Of a stretch of DNA of 64,000 nucleotides, positions 1-11,781 are shown piece after piece (position 1 is the first letter of the stretch; each line of letters opens with the position of its first letter). Under the pieces are notes generated by a model. It saw only the letters and a program-made list of their open reading frames with translations, was not told where the DNA came from and ran no database searches. The stretch comes from Symbiodinium natans (Eukaryota > Sar > Dinophyceae > Suessiales > Symbiodiniaceae), in assembly GCA_905221605.1 (NCBI GenBank), contig CAJNDS010002590.1, positions 931,918 to 995,917 of the forward strand, in the 5' to 3' direction. A program made the position numbers and the translations under genes.

Positions 1-533
1 GCAAGACAGCGCCCACATCTCCGAAACACAGCGCCGCAACCTGGAGCGGCCTGGAGCGATCAGCTCCTCTTTGGAACCCGGAAGCCGCTTCACTGAGGGC
101 CGGCCCTAAGCCATCTGCGCTACCCTCTTAAGTACTCCCCAGCCCTTTTCCACACTCCCCCCCCAAAAAAAAATATGTAAACATATATGTATATATATTA
201 TATCTGTATACACATATATATTTATATATTACATATAAATAAAGGCATAACTATGTATACATATATATATCATCTTAGAATAGTAATCATCATAGTAACA
301 ATAACAGTAATAAGAATAATAATTGTAATAAAAGTAAACAAACCTCTCACAACTGACAACTGCCTTGGAGATTGGGATCGGCCCCAGCTCTCAGAAGCCC
401 CATCCTCAGCGAAAGAGAAGAACGCAGGGGGGGGCCTTCATTCCCTGAAGCCGGCGCCTGGGTGACTTAGGCAAAGCATGCGTCTCAAGCTGTGGAGCTG
501 AGAGCTGAGGTGAGTTTCAGGGAAGTTGCATCG

Positions 534-568
<35 letters not shown>

Positions 569-928
569 TAGGGGGCGCGGTAGTGCAGAAAGAAGAGAGA
601 GTGCCTACCTGAAACTGTCCTAGGCATCGCCGCGCAGACCTCAACTCTATCTTTCTGCCGGCATGTCAAACTTGTGACACTGTGTGTTCGAACATCGAGA
701 GCACATGATGCCAAACCTCGGCATTCAGCATGCTTTTTTTACGAGCAGCAAGAGCCCCGAACAAGAAAGCTGTGCGCCACAAGAACCCTTTGGAACCCCT
801 TTGGCTAAATCAACGCGCTTCGAACACCTCGAGCCCCAACAACGCGAAGCAGCACGGAACCTGGAAGGGGCTGCTTGGGGTGGGGCGGCTTTAAGGATTC
901 CGAACTCCACGCTGGGCCAAGAAGAACC
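1..928. other. non-coding stretch with AT-rich tract and a 35-base poly-C run
   Basis: I see no supportable exon. The stretch holds an AT-rich, TATATA-type tract at about 168-345 and an uninterrupted run of 35 C at 534-568. Short open frames across the poly-C run are low-complexity translations and are not supported as genes. Confidence 0.5.
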
Positions 929-1318
929 TCACATGCTCCCGAGGAGCAAACTCTCTGTGTGACAAGGGCTTGCAGCCAAGACGTGCAGCGCAGTCATGCC
1001 TTCCTTAGTTTCGCGAAACAAAGGTTTCGTTGACGTCCGCCTCTCTGAGCTAGCATAGACGCTTCTCCATGCATGGACACTGCGCGCCGCAAGTGTGAAA
1101 TCGCATGTCTTGGACATACACACCACAAGCCCTGAGCTAGTGCCTGAAACATCACCAGCATTTTTGTGAAACCTCATGAAGCCCTGCATGCCACTCTCCC
1201 AACAAAAGCACAAGCGATAAGTGCAAGACGTGGCGGCCTCGGTTTGGACATCCACCGAGCTGAAATCGTCACCAGAAAGTACGGAAGCGTGCAGCAGAGC
1301 CTGCGCAAGGTGCTGCAC
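929..1318 (-). CDS. possible exon with an ankyrin-like end (unrecognised gene)
   Basis: An open minus-strand frame of about 129 codons with mixed, non-repetitive composition ends in a stop. Near its C-terminus it reads EGMTALHVLAASP followed by ESLLL, which resembles the start of an ankyrin repeat (G-x-TALH-x-A). That is one weak motif only, so ankyrin identity is an inference. It begins next to AG dinucleotides and could be the last exon of an intron-rich gene. I could not connect it in phase to the exon chain upstream at 2.4-5.2 kb. A chance open frame remains possible. Confidence 0.3.
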   Translation of the reverse strand: MQHLAQALLHASVLSGDDFSSVDVQTEAATSCTYRLCFCWESGMQGFMRFHKNAGDVSGTSSGLVVCMSKTCDFTLAARSVHAWRSVYASSERRTSTKPLFRETKEGMTALHVLAASPCHTESLLLGSM

Positions 1319-1425
1319 ATGCCTTCCTCGAGTGACTGTAGAGGAGTTTAAGGAGTCAGTCCCAGACGGGCACCCAAACCACTGTGACTCGTCTTCGACT
1401 TTGTTGTTTTACAGAAAGCCTCTAC

Positions 1426-1427
<2 letters not shown>

Positions 1428-1457
<30 letters not shown>
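1428..1457. repeat. poly-C run (30 C)
   Basis: Uninterrupted run of 30 C on the plus strand. Comparable tracts lie at 534-568 (35 C), 3746-3771 (26 C), 44196-44213 (18 C) and 51796-51826 (31 C). G runs lie at 16210-16230 (21 G) and 49341-49355 (15 G). Confidence 0.9.
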
Positions 1458-2418
1458 TGAGAACAAAAAAGAAACACAGGGCCTTCAATGGCATTGGCAT
1501 CTCCTGGGCTTGGATCTCCTTGCCGATCGCCCCGCAAACCTGGGCCACCTGAGAATTTCGGATTCGGGAAGGCGGCCGGAGTCTTTTGGGAGCATTCTTC
1601 GACACCACTACCGGATGTGAGTCGACCGCATGGTCTGTTCACTCCCACCCCCGCTCACCTCACCCCACCAGCCCAAACAGGCTGTCAGCGCATGTCACAT
1701 TAGCCTTCTGCTGGAGAGACACCTGCGACCTCCCATACTCTTTTCTTCTACTTGTGGTGCCTGAGACCTTTGCGTGGACCACGTAACCTTTGGACCATGA
1801 GCGGCATGGGTCAGAGCTGGGAGGAGGACCTGTGGCATAAGCCATGGGCCTGTGGGTAAACTAAGCCCGCCCATCCCAGATAAAAAGAAAAAACACGTGA
1901 ACAGCAATAGAAGAATGTCTTCGACTTTTGGGGTTTAGGGTTTAAACAAGGATGTTCCTAAGGCACAACACAACAATCGAAACCTTCACAATCTGAAGTA
2001 TGCAAGGGCCCGAGGGGCCGGAGTTGGGATGGCGGGTGAACTAACATGGGTTCAACGGCAGTTGTGATTCTGAGCCGTGGCGTTTGCTTCGAATCCCCAA
2101 CCTTACACCTTTTCGACTCCTCCTGCATGCCCGTGCTTGACATATCCTGCCAGTGCTTGACTTGCGTTTGGTCCATGGCAAACCTCAGATGCGATTCCGT
2201 TTTCTTTCAAGGCTACTTGTACGTCAGAGCTCCCGGGAAGAGGTGGCCTCGTGTGGGTGGGAGACCATGGACGTCAGCATCTTGAGAAGCGAATCTTCCT
2301 GGCAGGCGGCTTCGCAATGCAAAGCCGAAGATTGGTGAAACCCCAAAGAGATCTTTTCGAAGTGCTAGATCGCAAAAAGGAAGGCGGTTAGAGTTAGGGA
2401 GATTCACTCTTTTTGTAC

Positions 2419-5172
2419 CGGCCTCCAGTTCTGATGCCCGCTCCTCGTTGAGCATAGCAGCCTGAAGTGCTCGCGGCTTATGAGGATTCATTATTCAAGA
2501 GAGCTTGCTGCACAATGTCCCCCATCCTTCTTGAGGGAGGATCGCTTGCTTTAAAGCTGCTACCTGCCTGCATGTGTACCATCAGCTTCTACAATAACTA
2601 CTGCGGAAAACAACACAAAACAAAACACAACACACACACACACACACATGCTTCTTACGACCGGAGAGGCAAACAAAATTAAGGCCTTCGCAAGAGACAG
2701 AACCAGCTGCCCGAACTCAAGTGTATGAATTTTCTCAGGCTTAGACTCTAGACTCTTCAGCACCTTCATTGTGCTCGGGACTGCAACCCCCGAAACTCCA
2801 AACCCTCCAAGCATACGAGACGCCTCGGAAGATGTTTGGTTTGGCTGCAGGTAGCCCAGCATGACCTGCAAGATCAAATCAGGAATAGTGTGCAAAGCTC
2901 AAAACGCCGATATTCCGATAATGACTCGGGATGACGTTGTTGCTTTGGGGGGATGAGGCCCTGCAAAAGTACTCCGGGGCGTCGTGCTGACCTCCAAAAA
3001 GGTTTGCAGGACTTTCAAGCATCGACCTAAGCGAATTTATGTCAGGCGCACTCTGCGACTCTTCAAGGGGGAAACCCAAGGGTCCCTGCCTTCGGCGGCG
3101 CTTGGGGTCCGCTCCTACGGATCTGGAATCTGGAACGGCTGCGGCGAAGGGCACACACACACAACACACCCACATCCGCCTCTTGAGGGGTCTTGGGTCG
3201 GAACAGCAGTCCCCTCTTGTGTTGGGGCGAAGGGTAGCCAGAATATTCTTGAAGGGATTCCCGATGGAAATCTCTGTTCCCTGGTGGCTTGGGCTCTTGG
3301 GGCTCCCCCTGAAAACCCTACGCCAAAACCCTAAGAAGCCCACGATCAAAGCCCTCTAGGACTGGCCCCCTGGTCATCGAAGGCCTGCTTGCTGGTTGGC
3401 ACTGTTGGGTCTCCGTCTGGCAGGTCCTCGAAGCGGCTTTAAATCAGAGCTGGCTGCTTTGCCTGCAGATCCGACTTCCGACGTGACTTCGCGTAACTCA
3501 AGCAACCCCAAAGCCCGCACGACAAAGCCAAATCAGCCAAATCTCAAAGTCTCAAAACTCAAAAGCCACTCCACGAGCTCTGCCAGCGATTCTTCATGCT
3601 CAAGTTCCCAAGAATCCCACTCACAACGCGTGTTTGCTGCAAGTTTGGGGTGGGGCTTCAGGGTCGAGGGCGTCGCAGGTGGAGCTACTCCCGAGGAAGT
3701 ACCGTCGCATCTGACATGACCAGATTCGGCGTCATCATGTCCGCGCCCCCCCCCCCCCCCCCCCCCCCCCCGCCCCCTCCCCCGCGACCTCCAACCTCAG
3801 GTGCCCAAGCTCTGAACCTTGAACCTGAACAAGACTTCCGAGCCAAAGGCACTGAACTCCGAACACCTACCGCTCTCCACAATGCGCTGCAAGTTCTCAA
3901 CAACTAGAAATCAGGAATTCAGGTCACAAAGTCCCACAAATCTACCCTCAGCAACTTGCAAGCCAATTCGTATTTCCGGCTTGGTGGCGAGGGTGGCGAG
4001 GCCGCGTCGGAGGCGCTGGAGGCGGCGTGGTGCTCGGCGTGGGAGCATCCTCATTCCCGCCCTCTTTGGTTTAGAGCTCTGTTGATTGAGATGCCGGATG
4101 CAAAGGTTTCGAAACGCCCGAACCCCAGAGTGAGGCCTGGATGTTGTTTAACTTTAACAGTTGCCGCGTGACTCAGGTCTCTGTTCGAAGAACTTCGGGT
4201 CTTTCCATGCTGTTGTTGGGAAGCCAAAGAATCCAAGACGAGGGGTGCTTTCTGTAACTTGCTCCTCAGAAAATTGACATCCAGCTGCTCCAAAAAACCG
4301 CTGCCCTTCGAAGCCACAGCCAGGGCTTGAATTCACCAAGGGGGATGGTGTGGTGCTCCTGGACCCTAGAGGCAGGAGCACTAGCAAATGCCGAGCTGGG
4401 GCACCTTCAGAGGAGGTAGCACTGGAGGACCCGCGAGCTCCTCCATTTCCAGGTTACTTGAAGCTTGCTGGCTTAGGGATGCTCGTAGGGCTGAGGAGTT
4501 GCAGGTGACGGCTTCTGACCATGTCTAGGAGTCCACTGGGCCTGCTCCTGAGTAACCACAAGCTACATATCAATCCTGAACCAGCCGCGAGCTGGGTCGC
4601 TTGAAGAGATCTTCATCCGGTGTCCTCCGGGCGATGTGTCTACAGTAGGTTCAAGGACGCGAGGTCGGATCTTATATTTGGAGATGTTGTGGAGATCTTC
4701 TCTTCTGACGCTTTAGGCGGAGCCTGTCAAGGGCGGGTTCATCCCGAACACTTCGACCCCAATCCTTCCCCCGAACCCAACACCCCTTCCACTCCCCCTC
4801 CCGCACACATCCTGAATTGCCTGAACTACCTGAAGTCCCCACGCCTCAGTTCTGGGGTCGGCGTACTCCATGGGCTGGACCTCCCAGCATTCTACGTCTA
4901 CCAGGTTCAGGGCCTCCACTCCTCACATGTTTAGGGGCTTGAGGGGGTCGAACTGTCCGAGTTGTTTTGGGCTACAGGCTTCTGTTGGCCTTGGCACACA
5001 AAGCCCTATGCTGTTTCGGCTGCCATTTAAGGCTCCTGGATGGCTACGCAGGAGCAAATCTCTGGGGTCATGGGTGCGGAACTGCGGTACCACATTTGCA
5101 GTGCTGCGGGTGGGAACGCGTAGTCGTACTTTGCCAAATCCAAATGGTTCGGGCGGGAGGTGGTGGCGTCAT
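2419..5172 (-). CDS. intron-rich gene, seven-exon chain, function unknown
   Basis: Seven minus-strand exons can be read whose lengths and phases fit each other: 5048-5172, 4830-4913, 4137-4305, 3385-3462, 2936-3138, 2659-2865 and 2419-2461. Each starts after an AG and ends at a GT or GC. For example, 2865 follows TTGCAG and 2659 precedes GTAAGA; the exons ending at 4137 and 3385 use GC donors. The intron between the fifth and sixth exons is only about 70 bp. The protein looks soluble, with a basic RRRR patch, a Ser-rich region and a segment rich in Leu and Lys; no family is recognised. An intermediate exon between 4306 and 4829 may be missed. A further exon near 2105-2155 is possible. Neither start nor stop codon is identified. 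Confidence 0.5.
3746..3771. repeat. poly-C run (26 C)
   Basis: Uninterrupted C run inside the intron between the exons at 3385-3462 and 4137-4305 of the minus-strand gene model. Confidence 0.9.
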
Positions 5173-5740
5173 CTCGCAAAGATGATCGCAAAGATGATTT
5201 GCAGGGCATTAGCATGCAGTCAAGGAAAGTGGGTATCTTGAGTCTTCCATCTTGAATCCAGGCACAGCATCATCTCTTGCTCGGAGTATGCGTGTCTGCA
5301 AATGCAGCACTTAGGTATTCTGGTTCATCCGACATGAAACCCCAATGAAACGGCTTAGCAGAACAACAGCAACTTCACAGAATGCCGACGCCAGACACTC
5401 ATAAGAGTGCTGTGTCTGCAAGTTGTACTGCAAAGAATACTTTGTGCAAAGAATGCGTTGCAAAGCTGCTGGTGTTGCGCTTCCTTTTCGCCGAGAACGG
5501 CTGCCCGATTAAACAATATGCACGAGAGCGATTTCGCAATTGTAAGACCATGCCGCATTTTTGATACTCGGGTGGTCAGATTCGAGGCACACGTCTGGCA
5601 ACGCGAGGTGAACATTCCGCTTCATGTGCCGTCATTCGCATACTCTACTCATAAGTTGGTATATACCTGTGGGGGGCATAGCTAGGGTTCCTGACGGCTT
5701 CTGAGCCTTGGGAGGCTGGGTTGTTGCTTCAGCCAAGGGC

Positions 5741-5848
5741 TGAAGTTTGGGATGTTCCTTCTAACAGTCCTTAGTAGGGATTAAAATGGGGGGGTTTCTG
5801 TCATCCCGTTTACAGGACTGGTAGTATAAGCGGGGAACATCCCAAGCT
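5741..5848. repeat. fold-back (MITE-like) repeat, copy 1
   Basis: About 105 bp with terminal inverted arms. The left arm reads GGGATGTTCC followed by TAACAGTCCTTA. The right arm reads CAGGACTGGTAGTATAAG followed by GGGGAACATCCC, the imperfect reverse complement. Two more copies lie at 33675-33765 and 34431-34504, so this is a dispersed repeat. I see no coding capacity. A non-autonomous inverted-repeat element is the simplest reading. Confidence 0.65.
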
Positions 5849-5849
5849 G

Positions 5850-6003
5850 AAGCTCTGAAGTTCCGGAGGTGCAAGCCCCGGCCTGGTGTCAAGGCAAGGT
5901 GTCCCAGCGCGCGACGGATGAAACAGCGCCGTGGCCATTTCTTCCTTTTTCAGCTTAAGACAGGTGTGGAGGAAGGATTCGTTTTTTCTCAACGACATCG
6001 GCA
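5850..6003 (-). CDS. probable coding exon, unrecognised
   Basis: Open minus-strand frame with coding-like composition (LKLKKEEMATALFHP, then a Pro/Gly stretch ending PPELQ). It abuts fold-back repeat copy 1, so its 3' boundary is uncertain: a GC donor near 5880 or the edge at 5850. No family recognised. Confidence 0.35.
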
Positions 6004-6221
6004 AGCCTAATCTTCAACCAATCGTGCCCCGCAGGGTGCGCGAGGTCAGGTCGTTTCCCTGCAAGCCCTTGCATCAAGCCGACCCGAATGCCTCGCAATG
6101 AAGCCCTAAAAGTTTCGGAAACATCTCCCCTTAAGCTGAACAGGAAAACTCACACGGTGCAAGGCCACCAAATTCTCCCCGAAGCCCCCCCCGCTCCCCC
6201 CGCCCACGCAGAAACAAACAC

Positions 6222-6357
6222 CAGGAAACCAATCAAAGCTGCCAGGAGCCTCAAGTAGACTCAGTCTTGCCCGGTCCTGGGTGATGGGTGAACAGGATTG
6301 AGTGGTTAGGCACTGGATCAACGACATGTGGAGTGAACGCTCATGGACATCCACATT
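6222..6357 (-). CDS. probable coding exon, unrecognised
   Basis: The exon follows a good acceptor (AAAAATTTCAG) and ends before GTGTTTG, giving 136 bp (phase 0 in, phase 1 out). The peptide contains VHERSLHMSLIQ and LLEAPGSFDWFPG. No domain recognised. It probably belongs to the same minus-strand transcription region as the neighbouring exons. Confidence 0.4.
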
Positions 6358-7119
6358 CTGAAATTTTTCCCGATTCGCGACAATCCGACGACAGCTTATC
6401 TAAACTTTCAGCGACTAGATCAGCACTGCCAGCCATGTGGATGTTCTCTTCAGGGATTCCACGTTCACTCAGGGGTTGCTCGTAGCAACCACAAGGCGGA
6501 GCAACAAAGAGCAATGGACAACAGGAGTGTCAGTGTCGTGACTGCCAGTGGCAACTCTCAGCCCTCTCAGCCCAACCCCGGGAAGTCGAAACCAAAAGCA
6601 TTCCAAACACCCCTTCTTGCCCCGGAAAGGCCCTTTAAGATCCTTTAAGCGGAAGCGATTGAAGGCACTCTTGCATCCAGTCTCCAGACTTTCCCGGTGC
6701 ATTGCATCGCAGCATGGAGGGCAAAGCTTTCCGGCTTGGAAGGGCCCAACGCCTGGGGAAACTTCAGGTCACAGGGCATCGACTTTCACGGAGAGTTTAG
6801 GGCACGGAGAGGGCTGCTGTTAAGAAATCGTCAGGTGAGTGCTCCCTGGGTCCATCTACAGGTACAGGGAGCCAACGCAACAGCAACTCCCTGCAATCAC
6901 TTGGGTGCTCGCCACCAACAGAAGCATGAACCAGCAGCGGGTCGCACTCCTGCTTGCTTCACGGCCGCGTGCTTGTGAGGGCCATGGGTGCATGAAATAT
7001 TGAAGTCGATCACTTTTGAACTACTGGCCTCATGAATTGCGAAACTGTCGTCGATATGGGACAGCTGGGCTCATGTGGTCTCTCGCTGTTAACACCATCA
7101 ACACACATGTCTTTCTCTC

Positions 7120-7158
7120 GCATATATATATGTATTAATATATTAATATATGAATATA

Positions 7159-7192
<34 letters not shown>
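7120..7192. repeat. TA-rich microsatellite
   Basis: ATATAT and ATTAATAT repeats covering about 70 bp. Similar TA tracts occur at 8694-8718, 16655-16702 and 28961-28985. Confidence 0.9.
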
Positions 7193-7196
<4 letters not shown>

Positions 7197-7311
7197 CGTG
7201 TACTGACGTACGTGATCTTTCATTCGAAAATATCATGCCCACCACCAGCAACATTTTGGGATCGAGCGCAATCTATCTGGACTGGCCAGGGAAAACGTGA
7301 AACAACTTGAC

Positions 7312-7423
7312 GCTCCTTGGATAACTCTGCCACATTCTCGAACTGCCTCACCACGGTGTCACTCTTGGCGATATACATGAAGTAGTCGGCCTGACGCAGC
7401 GCGCTGGGGATCTTGGTTTCCTT
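7312..7423 (-). CDS. coding exon, unrecognised
   Basis: Clear coding-type exon of 112 bp (phase 0 in, 1 out). It follows the acceptor TTCTCTGACAG and ends before GTCAAGTT. The peptide has strong amphipathic composition (ALRQADYFMYIAKSD, then VVRQFENVAELSKE) suggestive of helices. No family recognised. Confidence 0.5.
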
Positions 7424-8074
7424 CTGTCAGAGAAGTCCTTCCACGAGAAAGTAAACCCTAATGCGCTGAATCCATGCCTGGACTTCCCTATACGTGCTTG
7501 CCTAGATTTAACCTCGACGAAGCCCCCGCGCTTGCAGACATGTCCCTGGGCTAAGCACCCCATACCCCCCCCCCCCCCCCTTCTTGACACACCTGAAGCC
7601 CTGAGCAGTCACTGAGCTGAATTCCTCAGATGCCTGTAGACCCCAGGCATGCCAGACTGTGAGAGACAGATGCAAAGCCTTCAGCAACCCTAGACTCCAT
7701 CATAAACCGACCCCCGTGCCTTTTTTGCAACAAGCTTCACTTCCCTCCAGAGACCCGAAGGCAACCAATACCCCCACATGCTGAGAACTGAGTCCTCTAT
7801 CAATGGCAGTGGAGATTCTCTGGGTTCCTTCAAAATTGGGGTTTCCGAATATAGGGATACCCGTTTATTTTGGGAGTCCCTTTTGAGGGGATTCTATTCT
7901 ATTTGGGGTTTCAAAGGGGTGCCCCTGCTTTGGGAAATGCTCATAAATAAGGCTGATCTCGAAAGCTGGGGCGCCGGACCCAAGTCGTCCCGTCCATCAC
8001 GAAGGGCCAGCTGGCGCCTCGTGTTCCTGGCCGTGGGCACATGAAAGCAAAACGATGGGGAGGGAGGGAGGCTT

Positions 8075-8203
8075 GGGGGGGGGGGGGGAAGGGGAGAGGG
8101 TAAGGGGGCTCTAGGAGCCATTTGCCTGGTACACCAAGCGAACCGATCTGCTTCAAACATTTGTCGCTGCCAAAATCTTCGAAAAACCGACGATGAAACA
8201 CCT
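8075..8203 (-). CDS. possible exon, unrecognised; poly-G at its 3' side
   Basis: A frame starting after the acceptor GGCGAATCAG at about 8203 reads VFHRRFFEDFGSDKCLKQIG. The likely donor is at about 8120-8130 (GTGTACC). A run of 14 G at 8075-8088 lies just beyond. Weak support. Confidence 0.28.
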
Positions 8204-8530
8204 GATTCGCCGCGGCCGGGGGCATCGGAGGTTCACACACAAAAAAACTCACGATTCCCCACCTCCGACCCTTTCGCAGGGACCCCCCCTCGGCGACGCC
8301 CTCGAAAAGCCTCTAGGTGCCCTTTCAGAACCACCAAACCTCAAGCCCCCAAAAAAGCTGTAACTCTCCACCTGAAGCTGCCAAGCTCCCTACACTCTCG
8401 ACTCCGTAAGATTTCAGATGCTGACAACTTGGCCCCTCAGTGCCACCAGGACTGGGCACGACAGCCCACGCTCTACAGTCTCTCGGCGGGACCCCGCACA
8501 GGGGCAAAAAACCTATCAATCCAATTGACA

Positions 8531-8692
8531 TTTGTGTGTGTGTGTGTGTGTGTGCATGTGTGCATGTGTGTGCATGTGTGTGCATGTGTGTGCATGTGTG
8601 TGCATGTGTGTGCATGTGTGCGCATGTGTGCATGTGTGCATGTGTGCATGTTTGCATGTGTGTATGTGTGTGCGTGTCGGTATGTATGTATG

Positions 8693-8718
<26 letters not shown>
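8531..8718. repeat. TG / CATGTG / TA compound microsatellite
   Basis: (TG)n merges into a CATGTGTG-type 6-8 bp repeat, then TATG and (TA)n, for about 190 bp. The open frames across it, in several frames, are repeat translations and not genes. Confidence 0.95.
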
Positions 8719-8724
<6 letters not shown>

Positions 8725-9175
8725 TTCTGTATGTATAGATATGCTATACACGCTATGTCTTGTAGATCTGTTATAGAATAGAATAGTACTGGATATTTGT
8801 TTAGAATTTGCTTACATGTTTATTAGCAGCAGCAGTGTGTTAAAACCTCTGTCTGCATTCAGTTCCAATCATTATCATTATAAGCAAGTTCTAGGGACCC
8901 CTTCGACATCGTTACAGTGAACTAGATCAAGTGTCTTGCCGTGGTCGCAGGCGACCACGAGCTCAGAGTACCGAGGGCGACTGCGCTGAGGGGCACGGGC
9001 CATGAGACTTTTCGTGTTGTTTGGGATGAACCCAAGGGAGCGGTTTCAGGTTCTGGCGAGGGATCTGCGGCATCTGAGATACAGGATGCCCCGGTGCACT
9101 GGGGCCACCCATGCTTTGAAACCCCTTCCCTGACAAAGACAGCGGATCTCCTGGTCCTGCGATGGAAGTAGGGCC

Positions 9176-9247
9176 TCAGCTTTCTGTAAGGCGTCTCTGA
9201 GCCGACTCTAGCCTACATATCTGGGCTTCCCCCTGTGCTTCTGAATT
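9176..9247 (-). CDS. possible terminal exon, unrecognised
   Basis: 24 codons including a TGA stop follow a good acceptor (CATGTTGTGCAG). The peptide is charged and helix-like (EAQGEAQICRLESAQRRL). An internal GT could make it an internal exon instead. Confidence 0.3.
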   Translation of the reverse strand, partial: NSEAQGEAQICRLESAQRRLTES

Positions 9248-10036
9248 CTGCACAACATGAAAGCCTAATGGTGATGGAGGACCCTCCTTGTGCGCGAGAA
9301 ACACAAGCATTGATGAGCAGCCGTGCGGAATGCCGAGACTTTGGTTTTGGGGGGGAGAAGGACTCTTCATAGGTGACCACAATTCCAAATGAAGGTCTCT
9401 CCAGATTTGAAAGCCTAAGGCCTAAGCTGGGTTCTGAGGGGTTTCGGCCGGCCGACAGCGAGAAGCCAGAATCGTAGTTACACATTAAACTCTAAACATC
9501 TCCATTCCCAATCCGGCAGCCGAGCCCCTCAGCGCTGGAACCGACAACAACCCCCCTCCCCCCGTGTGCTGTGCGCTCAAGCAGTGCATCATTATCATGC
9601 CAGCATGCTCTGGACTCTCGAATCCCCTGCCCCTAGTATTAGCTACACTTTATTAGGGGGTAGGGGGGAGGTTTAATCTTAGGGGGAGTGGATTACACGA
9701 CGTATCCGATGAGCTCTCCAAATCGCCACAACTCCTCGGCTGGGCCCTGGCGCCCTTCAGCGGGGCGACGGAGTGGCGCCAGGCAGTCAGGGCATGTACG
9801 GTCTTGGCGACAGCGGGCACTAGTTTAAATTCTCACTCCCTCACCCCAGCTGCACCAGAACCGAACACAGAGTTTTCTCAAAGCAATCATTTTCCGATAG
9901 CTTCTGGTTCTGGACTCTAGCTGGCTTCGACCCCAGCTTTATCTAAGCTCGAGGTCGCAGGCCCACACCTCCCCCCTATACATGCACGGCAACGAGATTA
10001 CCCGTACGGGCGAGGAATTGTTTTGGATTTGTTTGT

Positions 10037-10168
10037 CTAGGGTTTCTTATTCGAATACGCAGGACACAGAGGCTTGCAAGGAAATTTCTTCTTTCTATGT
10101 AAGCTCCTATTCCCCTTGTATTCCGCACTTTCATCTACATTAATGGGACAACAGGAAACCTCTATTTC
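10037..10168 (-). CDS. possible exon, Cys- and Lys-containing, unrecognised
   Basis: The open frame follows the acceptor TTTGTGCATGCAG and runs to a stop. The peptide includes EIEVSCCPINVDESAEYKG and a basic KKKFPCKPLC tail. No domain match recognised. Confidence 0.3.
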   Translation of the reverse strand, partial: EIEVSCCPINVDESAEYKGNRSLHRKKKFPCKPLCPAYSNKKP

Positions 10169-10743
10169 CTGCATGCACAAAGGAAAGCATCTACGTCCCC
10201 TTTGTAAGTTGCTAAGAAAAAGGTACAACACAACATACCACAGACTGGGGGGCTCCTCTTAGTTAAATGTGCTCAAGTTGGTATCTTGTGGTGGATCACT
10301 GCCGACCTCAACGGTGGTCAATCGGAGGCTGTAGAACTGCTCGGAGAGCTCACACCTGCTGGGTCTGAGGAAACTTCTGCATGTGCTGATGCCATGGAGG
10401 AAAGCTTTGCACAAGTGAGACACAGCCGCACGCAGGCACCCCCCCCCCTCCCCCCCTCAAATGGGTCCCCAAACCCCAAAGCCGAATCCCTGCACCTTCC
10501 AAGGGAGCCTGGGACCTTGAATTCGGCATCGGTGAAGGCGTTTCGCAGCACTGCTAAGCGAAGAAGAACCTGGGCACCAGCACTTGGAAGGAGCAAAGGC
10601 AGCGAAGGCCCATGGACTCATCAGTTGGAGAAAAGGCATCGGATATGTTTCAAAAAGGGTGTGCAGGCTTCAGGGCTTGGCACGCAGAGCCGTTCTTTAT
10701 AAGAGCTCGAATCGCTACTGTAGAAGATCCTCTACATTTCTAC

Positions 10744-10848
10744 GTAGTGAAGCAATGAACCTCCAGTGTCGATGTCTGGCCCAGTCCCCGGTGCCTCCTC
10801 CCGATTCTCGATGGCACGCAAGGCCCTCTGAACCTTCAGCATACGGCT
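10744..10848 (-). CDS. probable coding exon, unrecognised
   Basis: 105 bp, 35 codons in phase. It follows the acceptor TTTCATGCAG and ends before GTAGAA. The peptide reads SRMLKVQRALRAIENREE and then an Asp/Gly-rich segment. No family recognised. Confidence 0.4.
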
Positions 10849-11321
10849 CTGCATGAAATGGTGCGAAGTTTGAAGGGCTGCGGAACTGAAGGCTCGGCAT
10901 GTTGGCTTAGGAAAGGTTCGTCTTGCTGTGGACATCATCGCGCGAACCCATGTGGCAAAGAGGCTCTTGCTTTTTGCTGCAGGGCGTGTATCCGTGTATA
11001 ATCAAGCGCCTTGGGAGCGTGGCGTCAGCTTCCACGCAGACTTGGCCTCCGTTTTTGTTGCACAATAGAGCTGCACCCTTCTTCAACCCTTAGGCCTTAG
11101 GCCGCCTTATCCGGAAGTTTATGGAAGCCTTGAGCCCTCGAACCCATGTTGCCTCTGTCCACAGTACAGGAGCTGGAAGATTTTGAGGCCTGGGTGCCTT
11201 TCGTCTGGCGCAAAGCAAGACGAAGAAACGAAGGCACCAGTACGCCCCGAACTCCTGCGGCCTCCATGTGGAGCATGAGTATCTACCGACATTAATAAAG
11301 TTTCATGGGCAGCTTGGAACA

Positions 11322-11345
11322 CCCTAGGGCCCTAGGGCCCTAGGG
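11322..11345. repeat. triple palindrome (CCCTAGGG)x3
   Basis: Three perfect head-to-tail copies of the 8-bp palindrome CCCTAGGG form a 24-bp perfect palindrome. Half of each unit resembles the telomere-type CCCTAA(A) repeat. Confidence 0.9.
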
Positions 11346-11781
11346 ACTTCGCTGCCTCAGGGTGAAACAAAATCCGAAGCATGTTCAGCCCTGGATGTGC
11401 AACTGCTGTTGCCTCGGGCCTGAAACAGGGGGAGCCGGGCATCGCCAAAATGCATTTTCTGCACTGCGCGGGCCCTGCATCATCGGGCAGCGGAGCGAAT
11501 GGGCCTTGTGTTATGTTTGCGGTCGCTTTCGTGCTGTAGGTGTGAGAGAGTTTGCTTCAATACAACATACGGACGCCTGGCAGCAGTTCTGTGCTTGGGG
11601 GATGTGTGTTGCCCAGCAGGGTACTTGCATTTTGCAAGGTGGCCTGGACTGATGCCTTTTTAAGTCGTGTGGGGTCTGAGGGCGCTACTGAGTGGCTTGA
11701 GTTGGGGGGGGTTCAGGGGTCCGAATGGTACAGGCCCAATCCTCCGAAGCTGCTGCTACGCGGTATTGACTCTCTGCACCC

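Noticed and set aside
2088-2105. GCTTCGAATCCCC resembling a tRNA T-arm
   Set aside because: No acceptor stem, D-arm or anticodon arm can be placed around it.
5355-5685. Overlapping frames on both strands around 5.36-5.69 kb as a gene
   Set aside because: At least two minus frames and two plus frames are open, and splice signals do not favour any of them.
8325-8781. Several 90-115 codon frames rich in Cys/Val or His/Thr on both strands
   Set aside because: They are translations of the TG/CATGTG microsatellite in every frame.
11322-11345. Transcription terminator hairpin for the RING gene
   Set aside because: Bacterial-type terminators do not apply in this nuclear context and no U-run follows.
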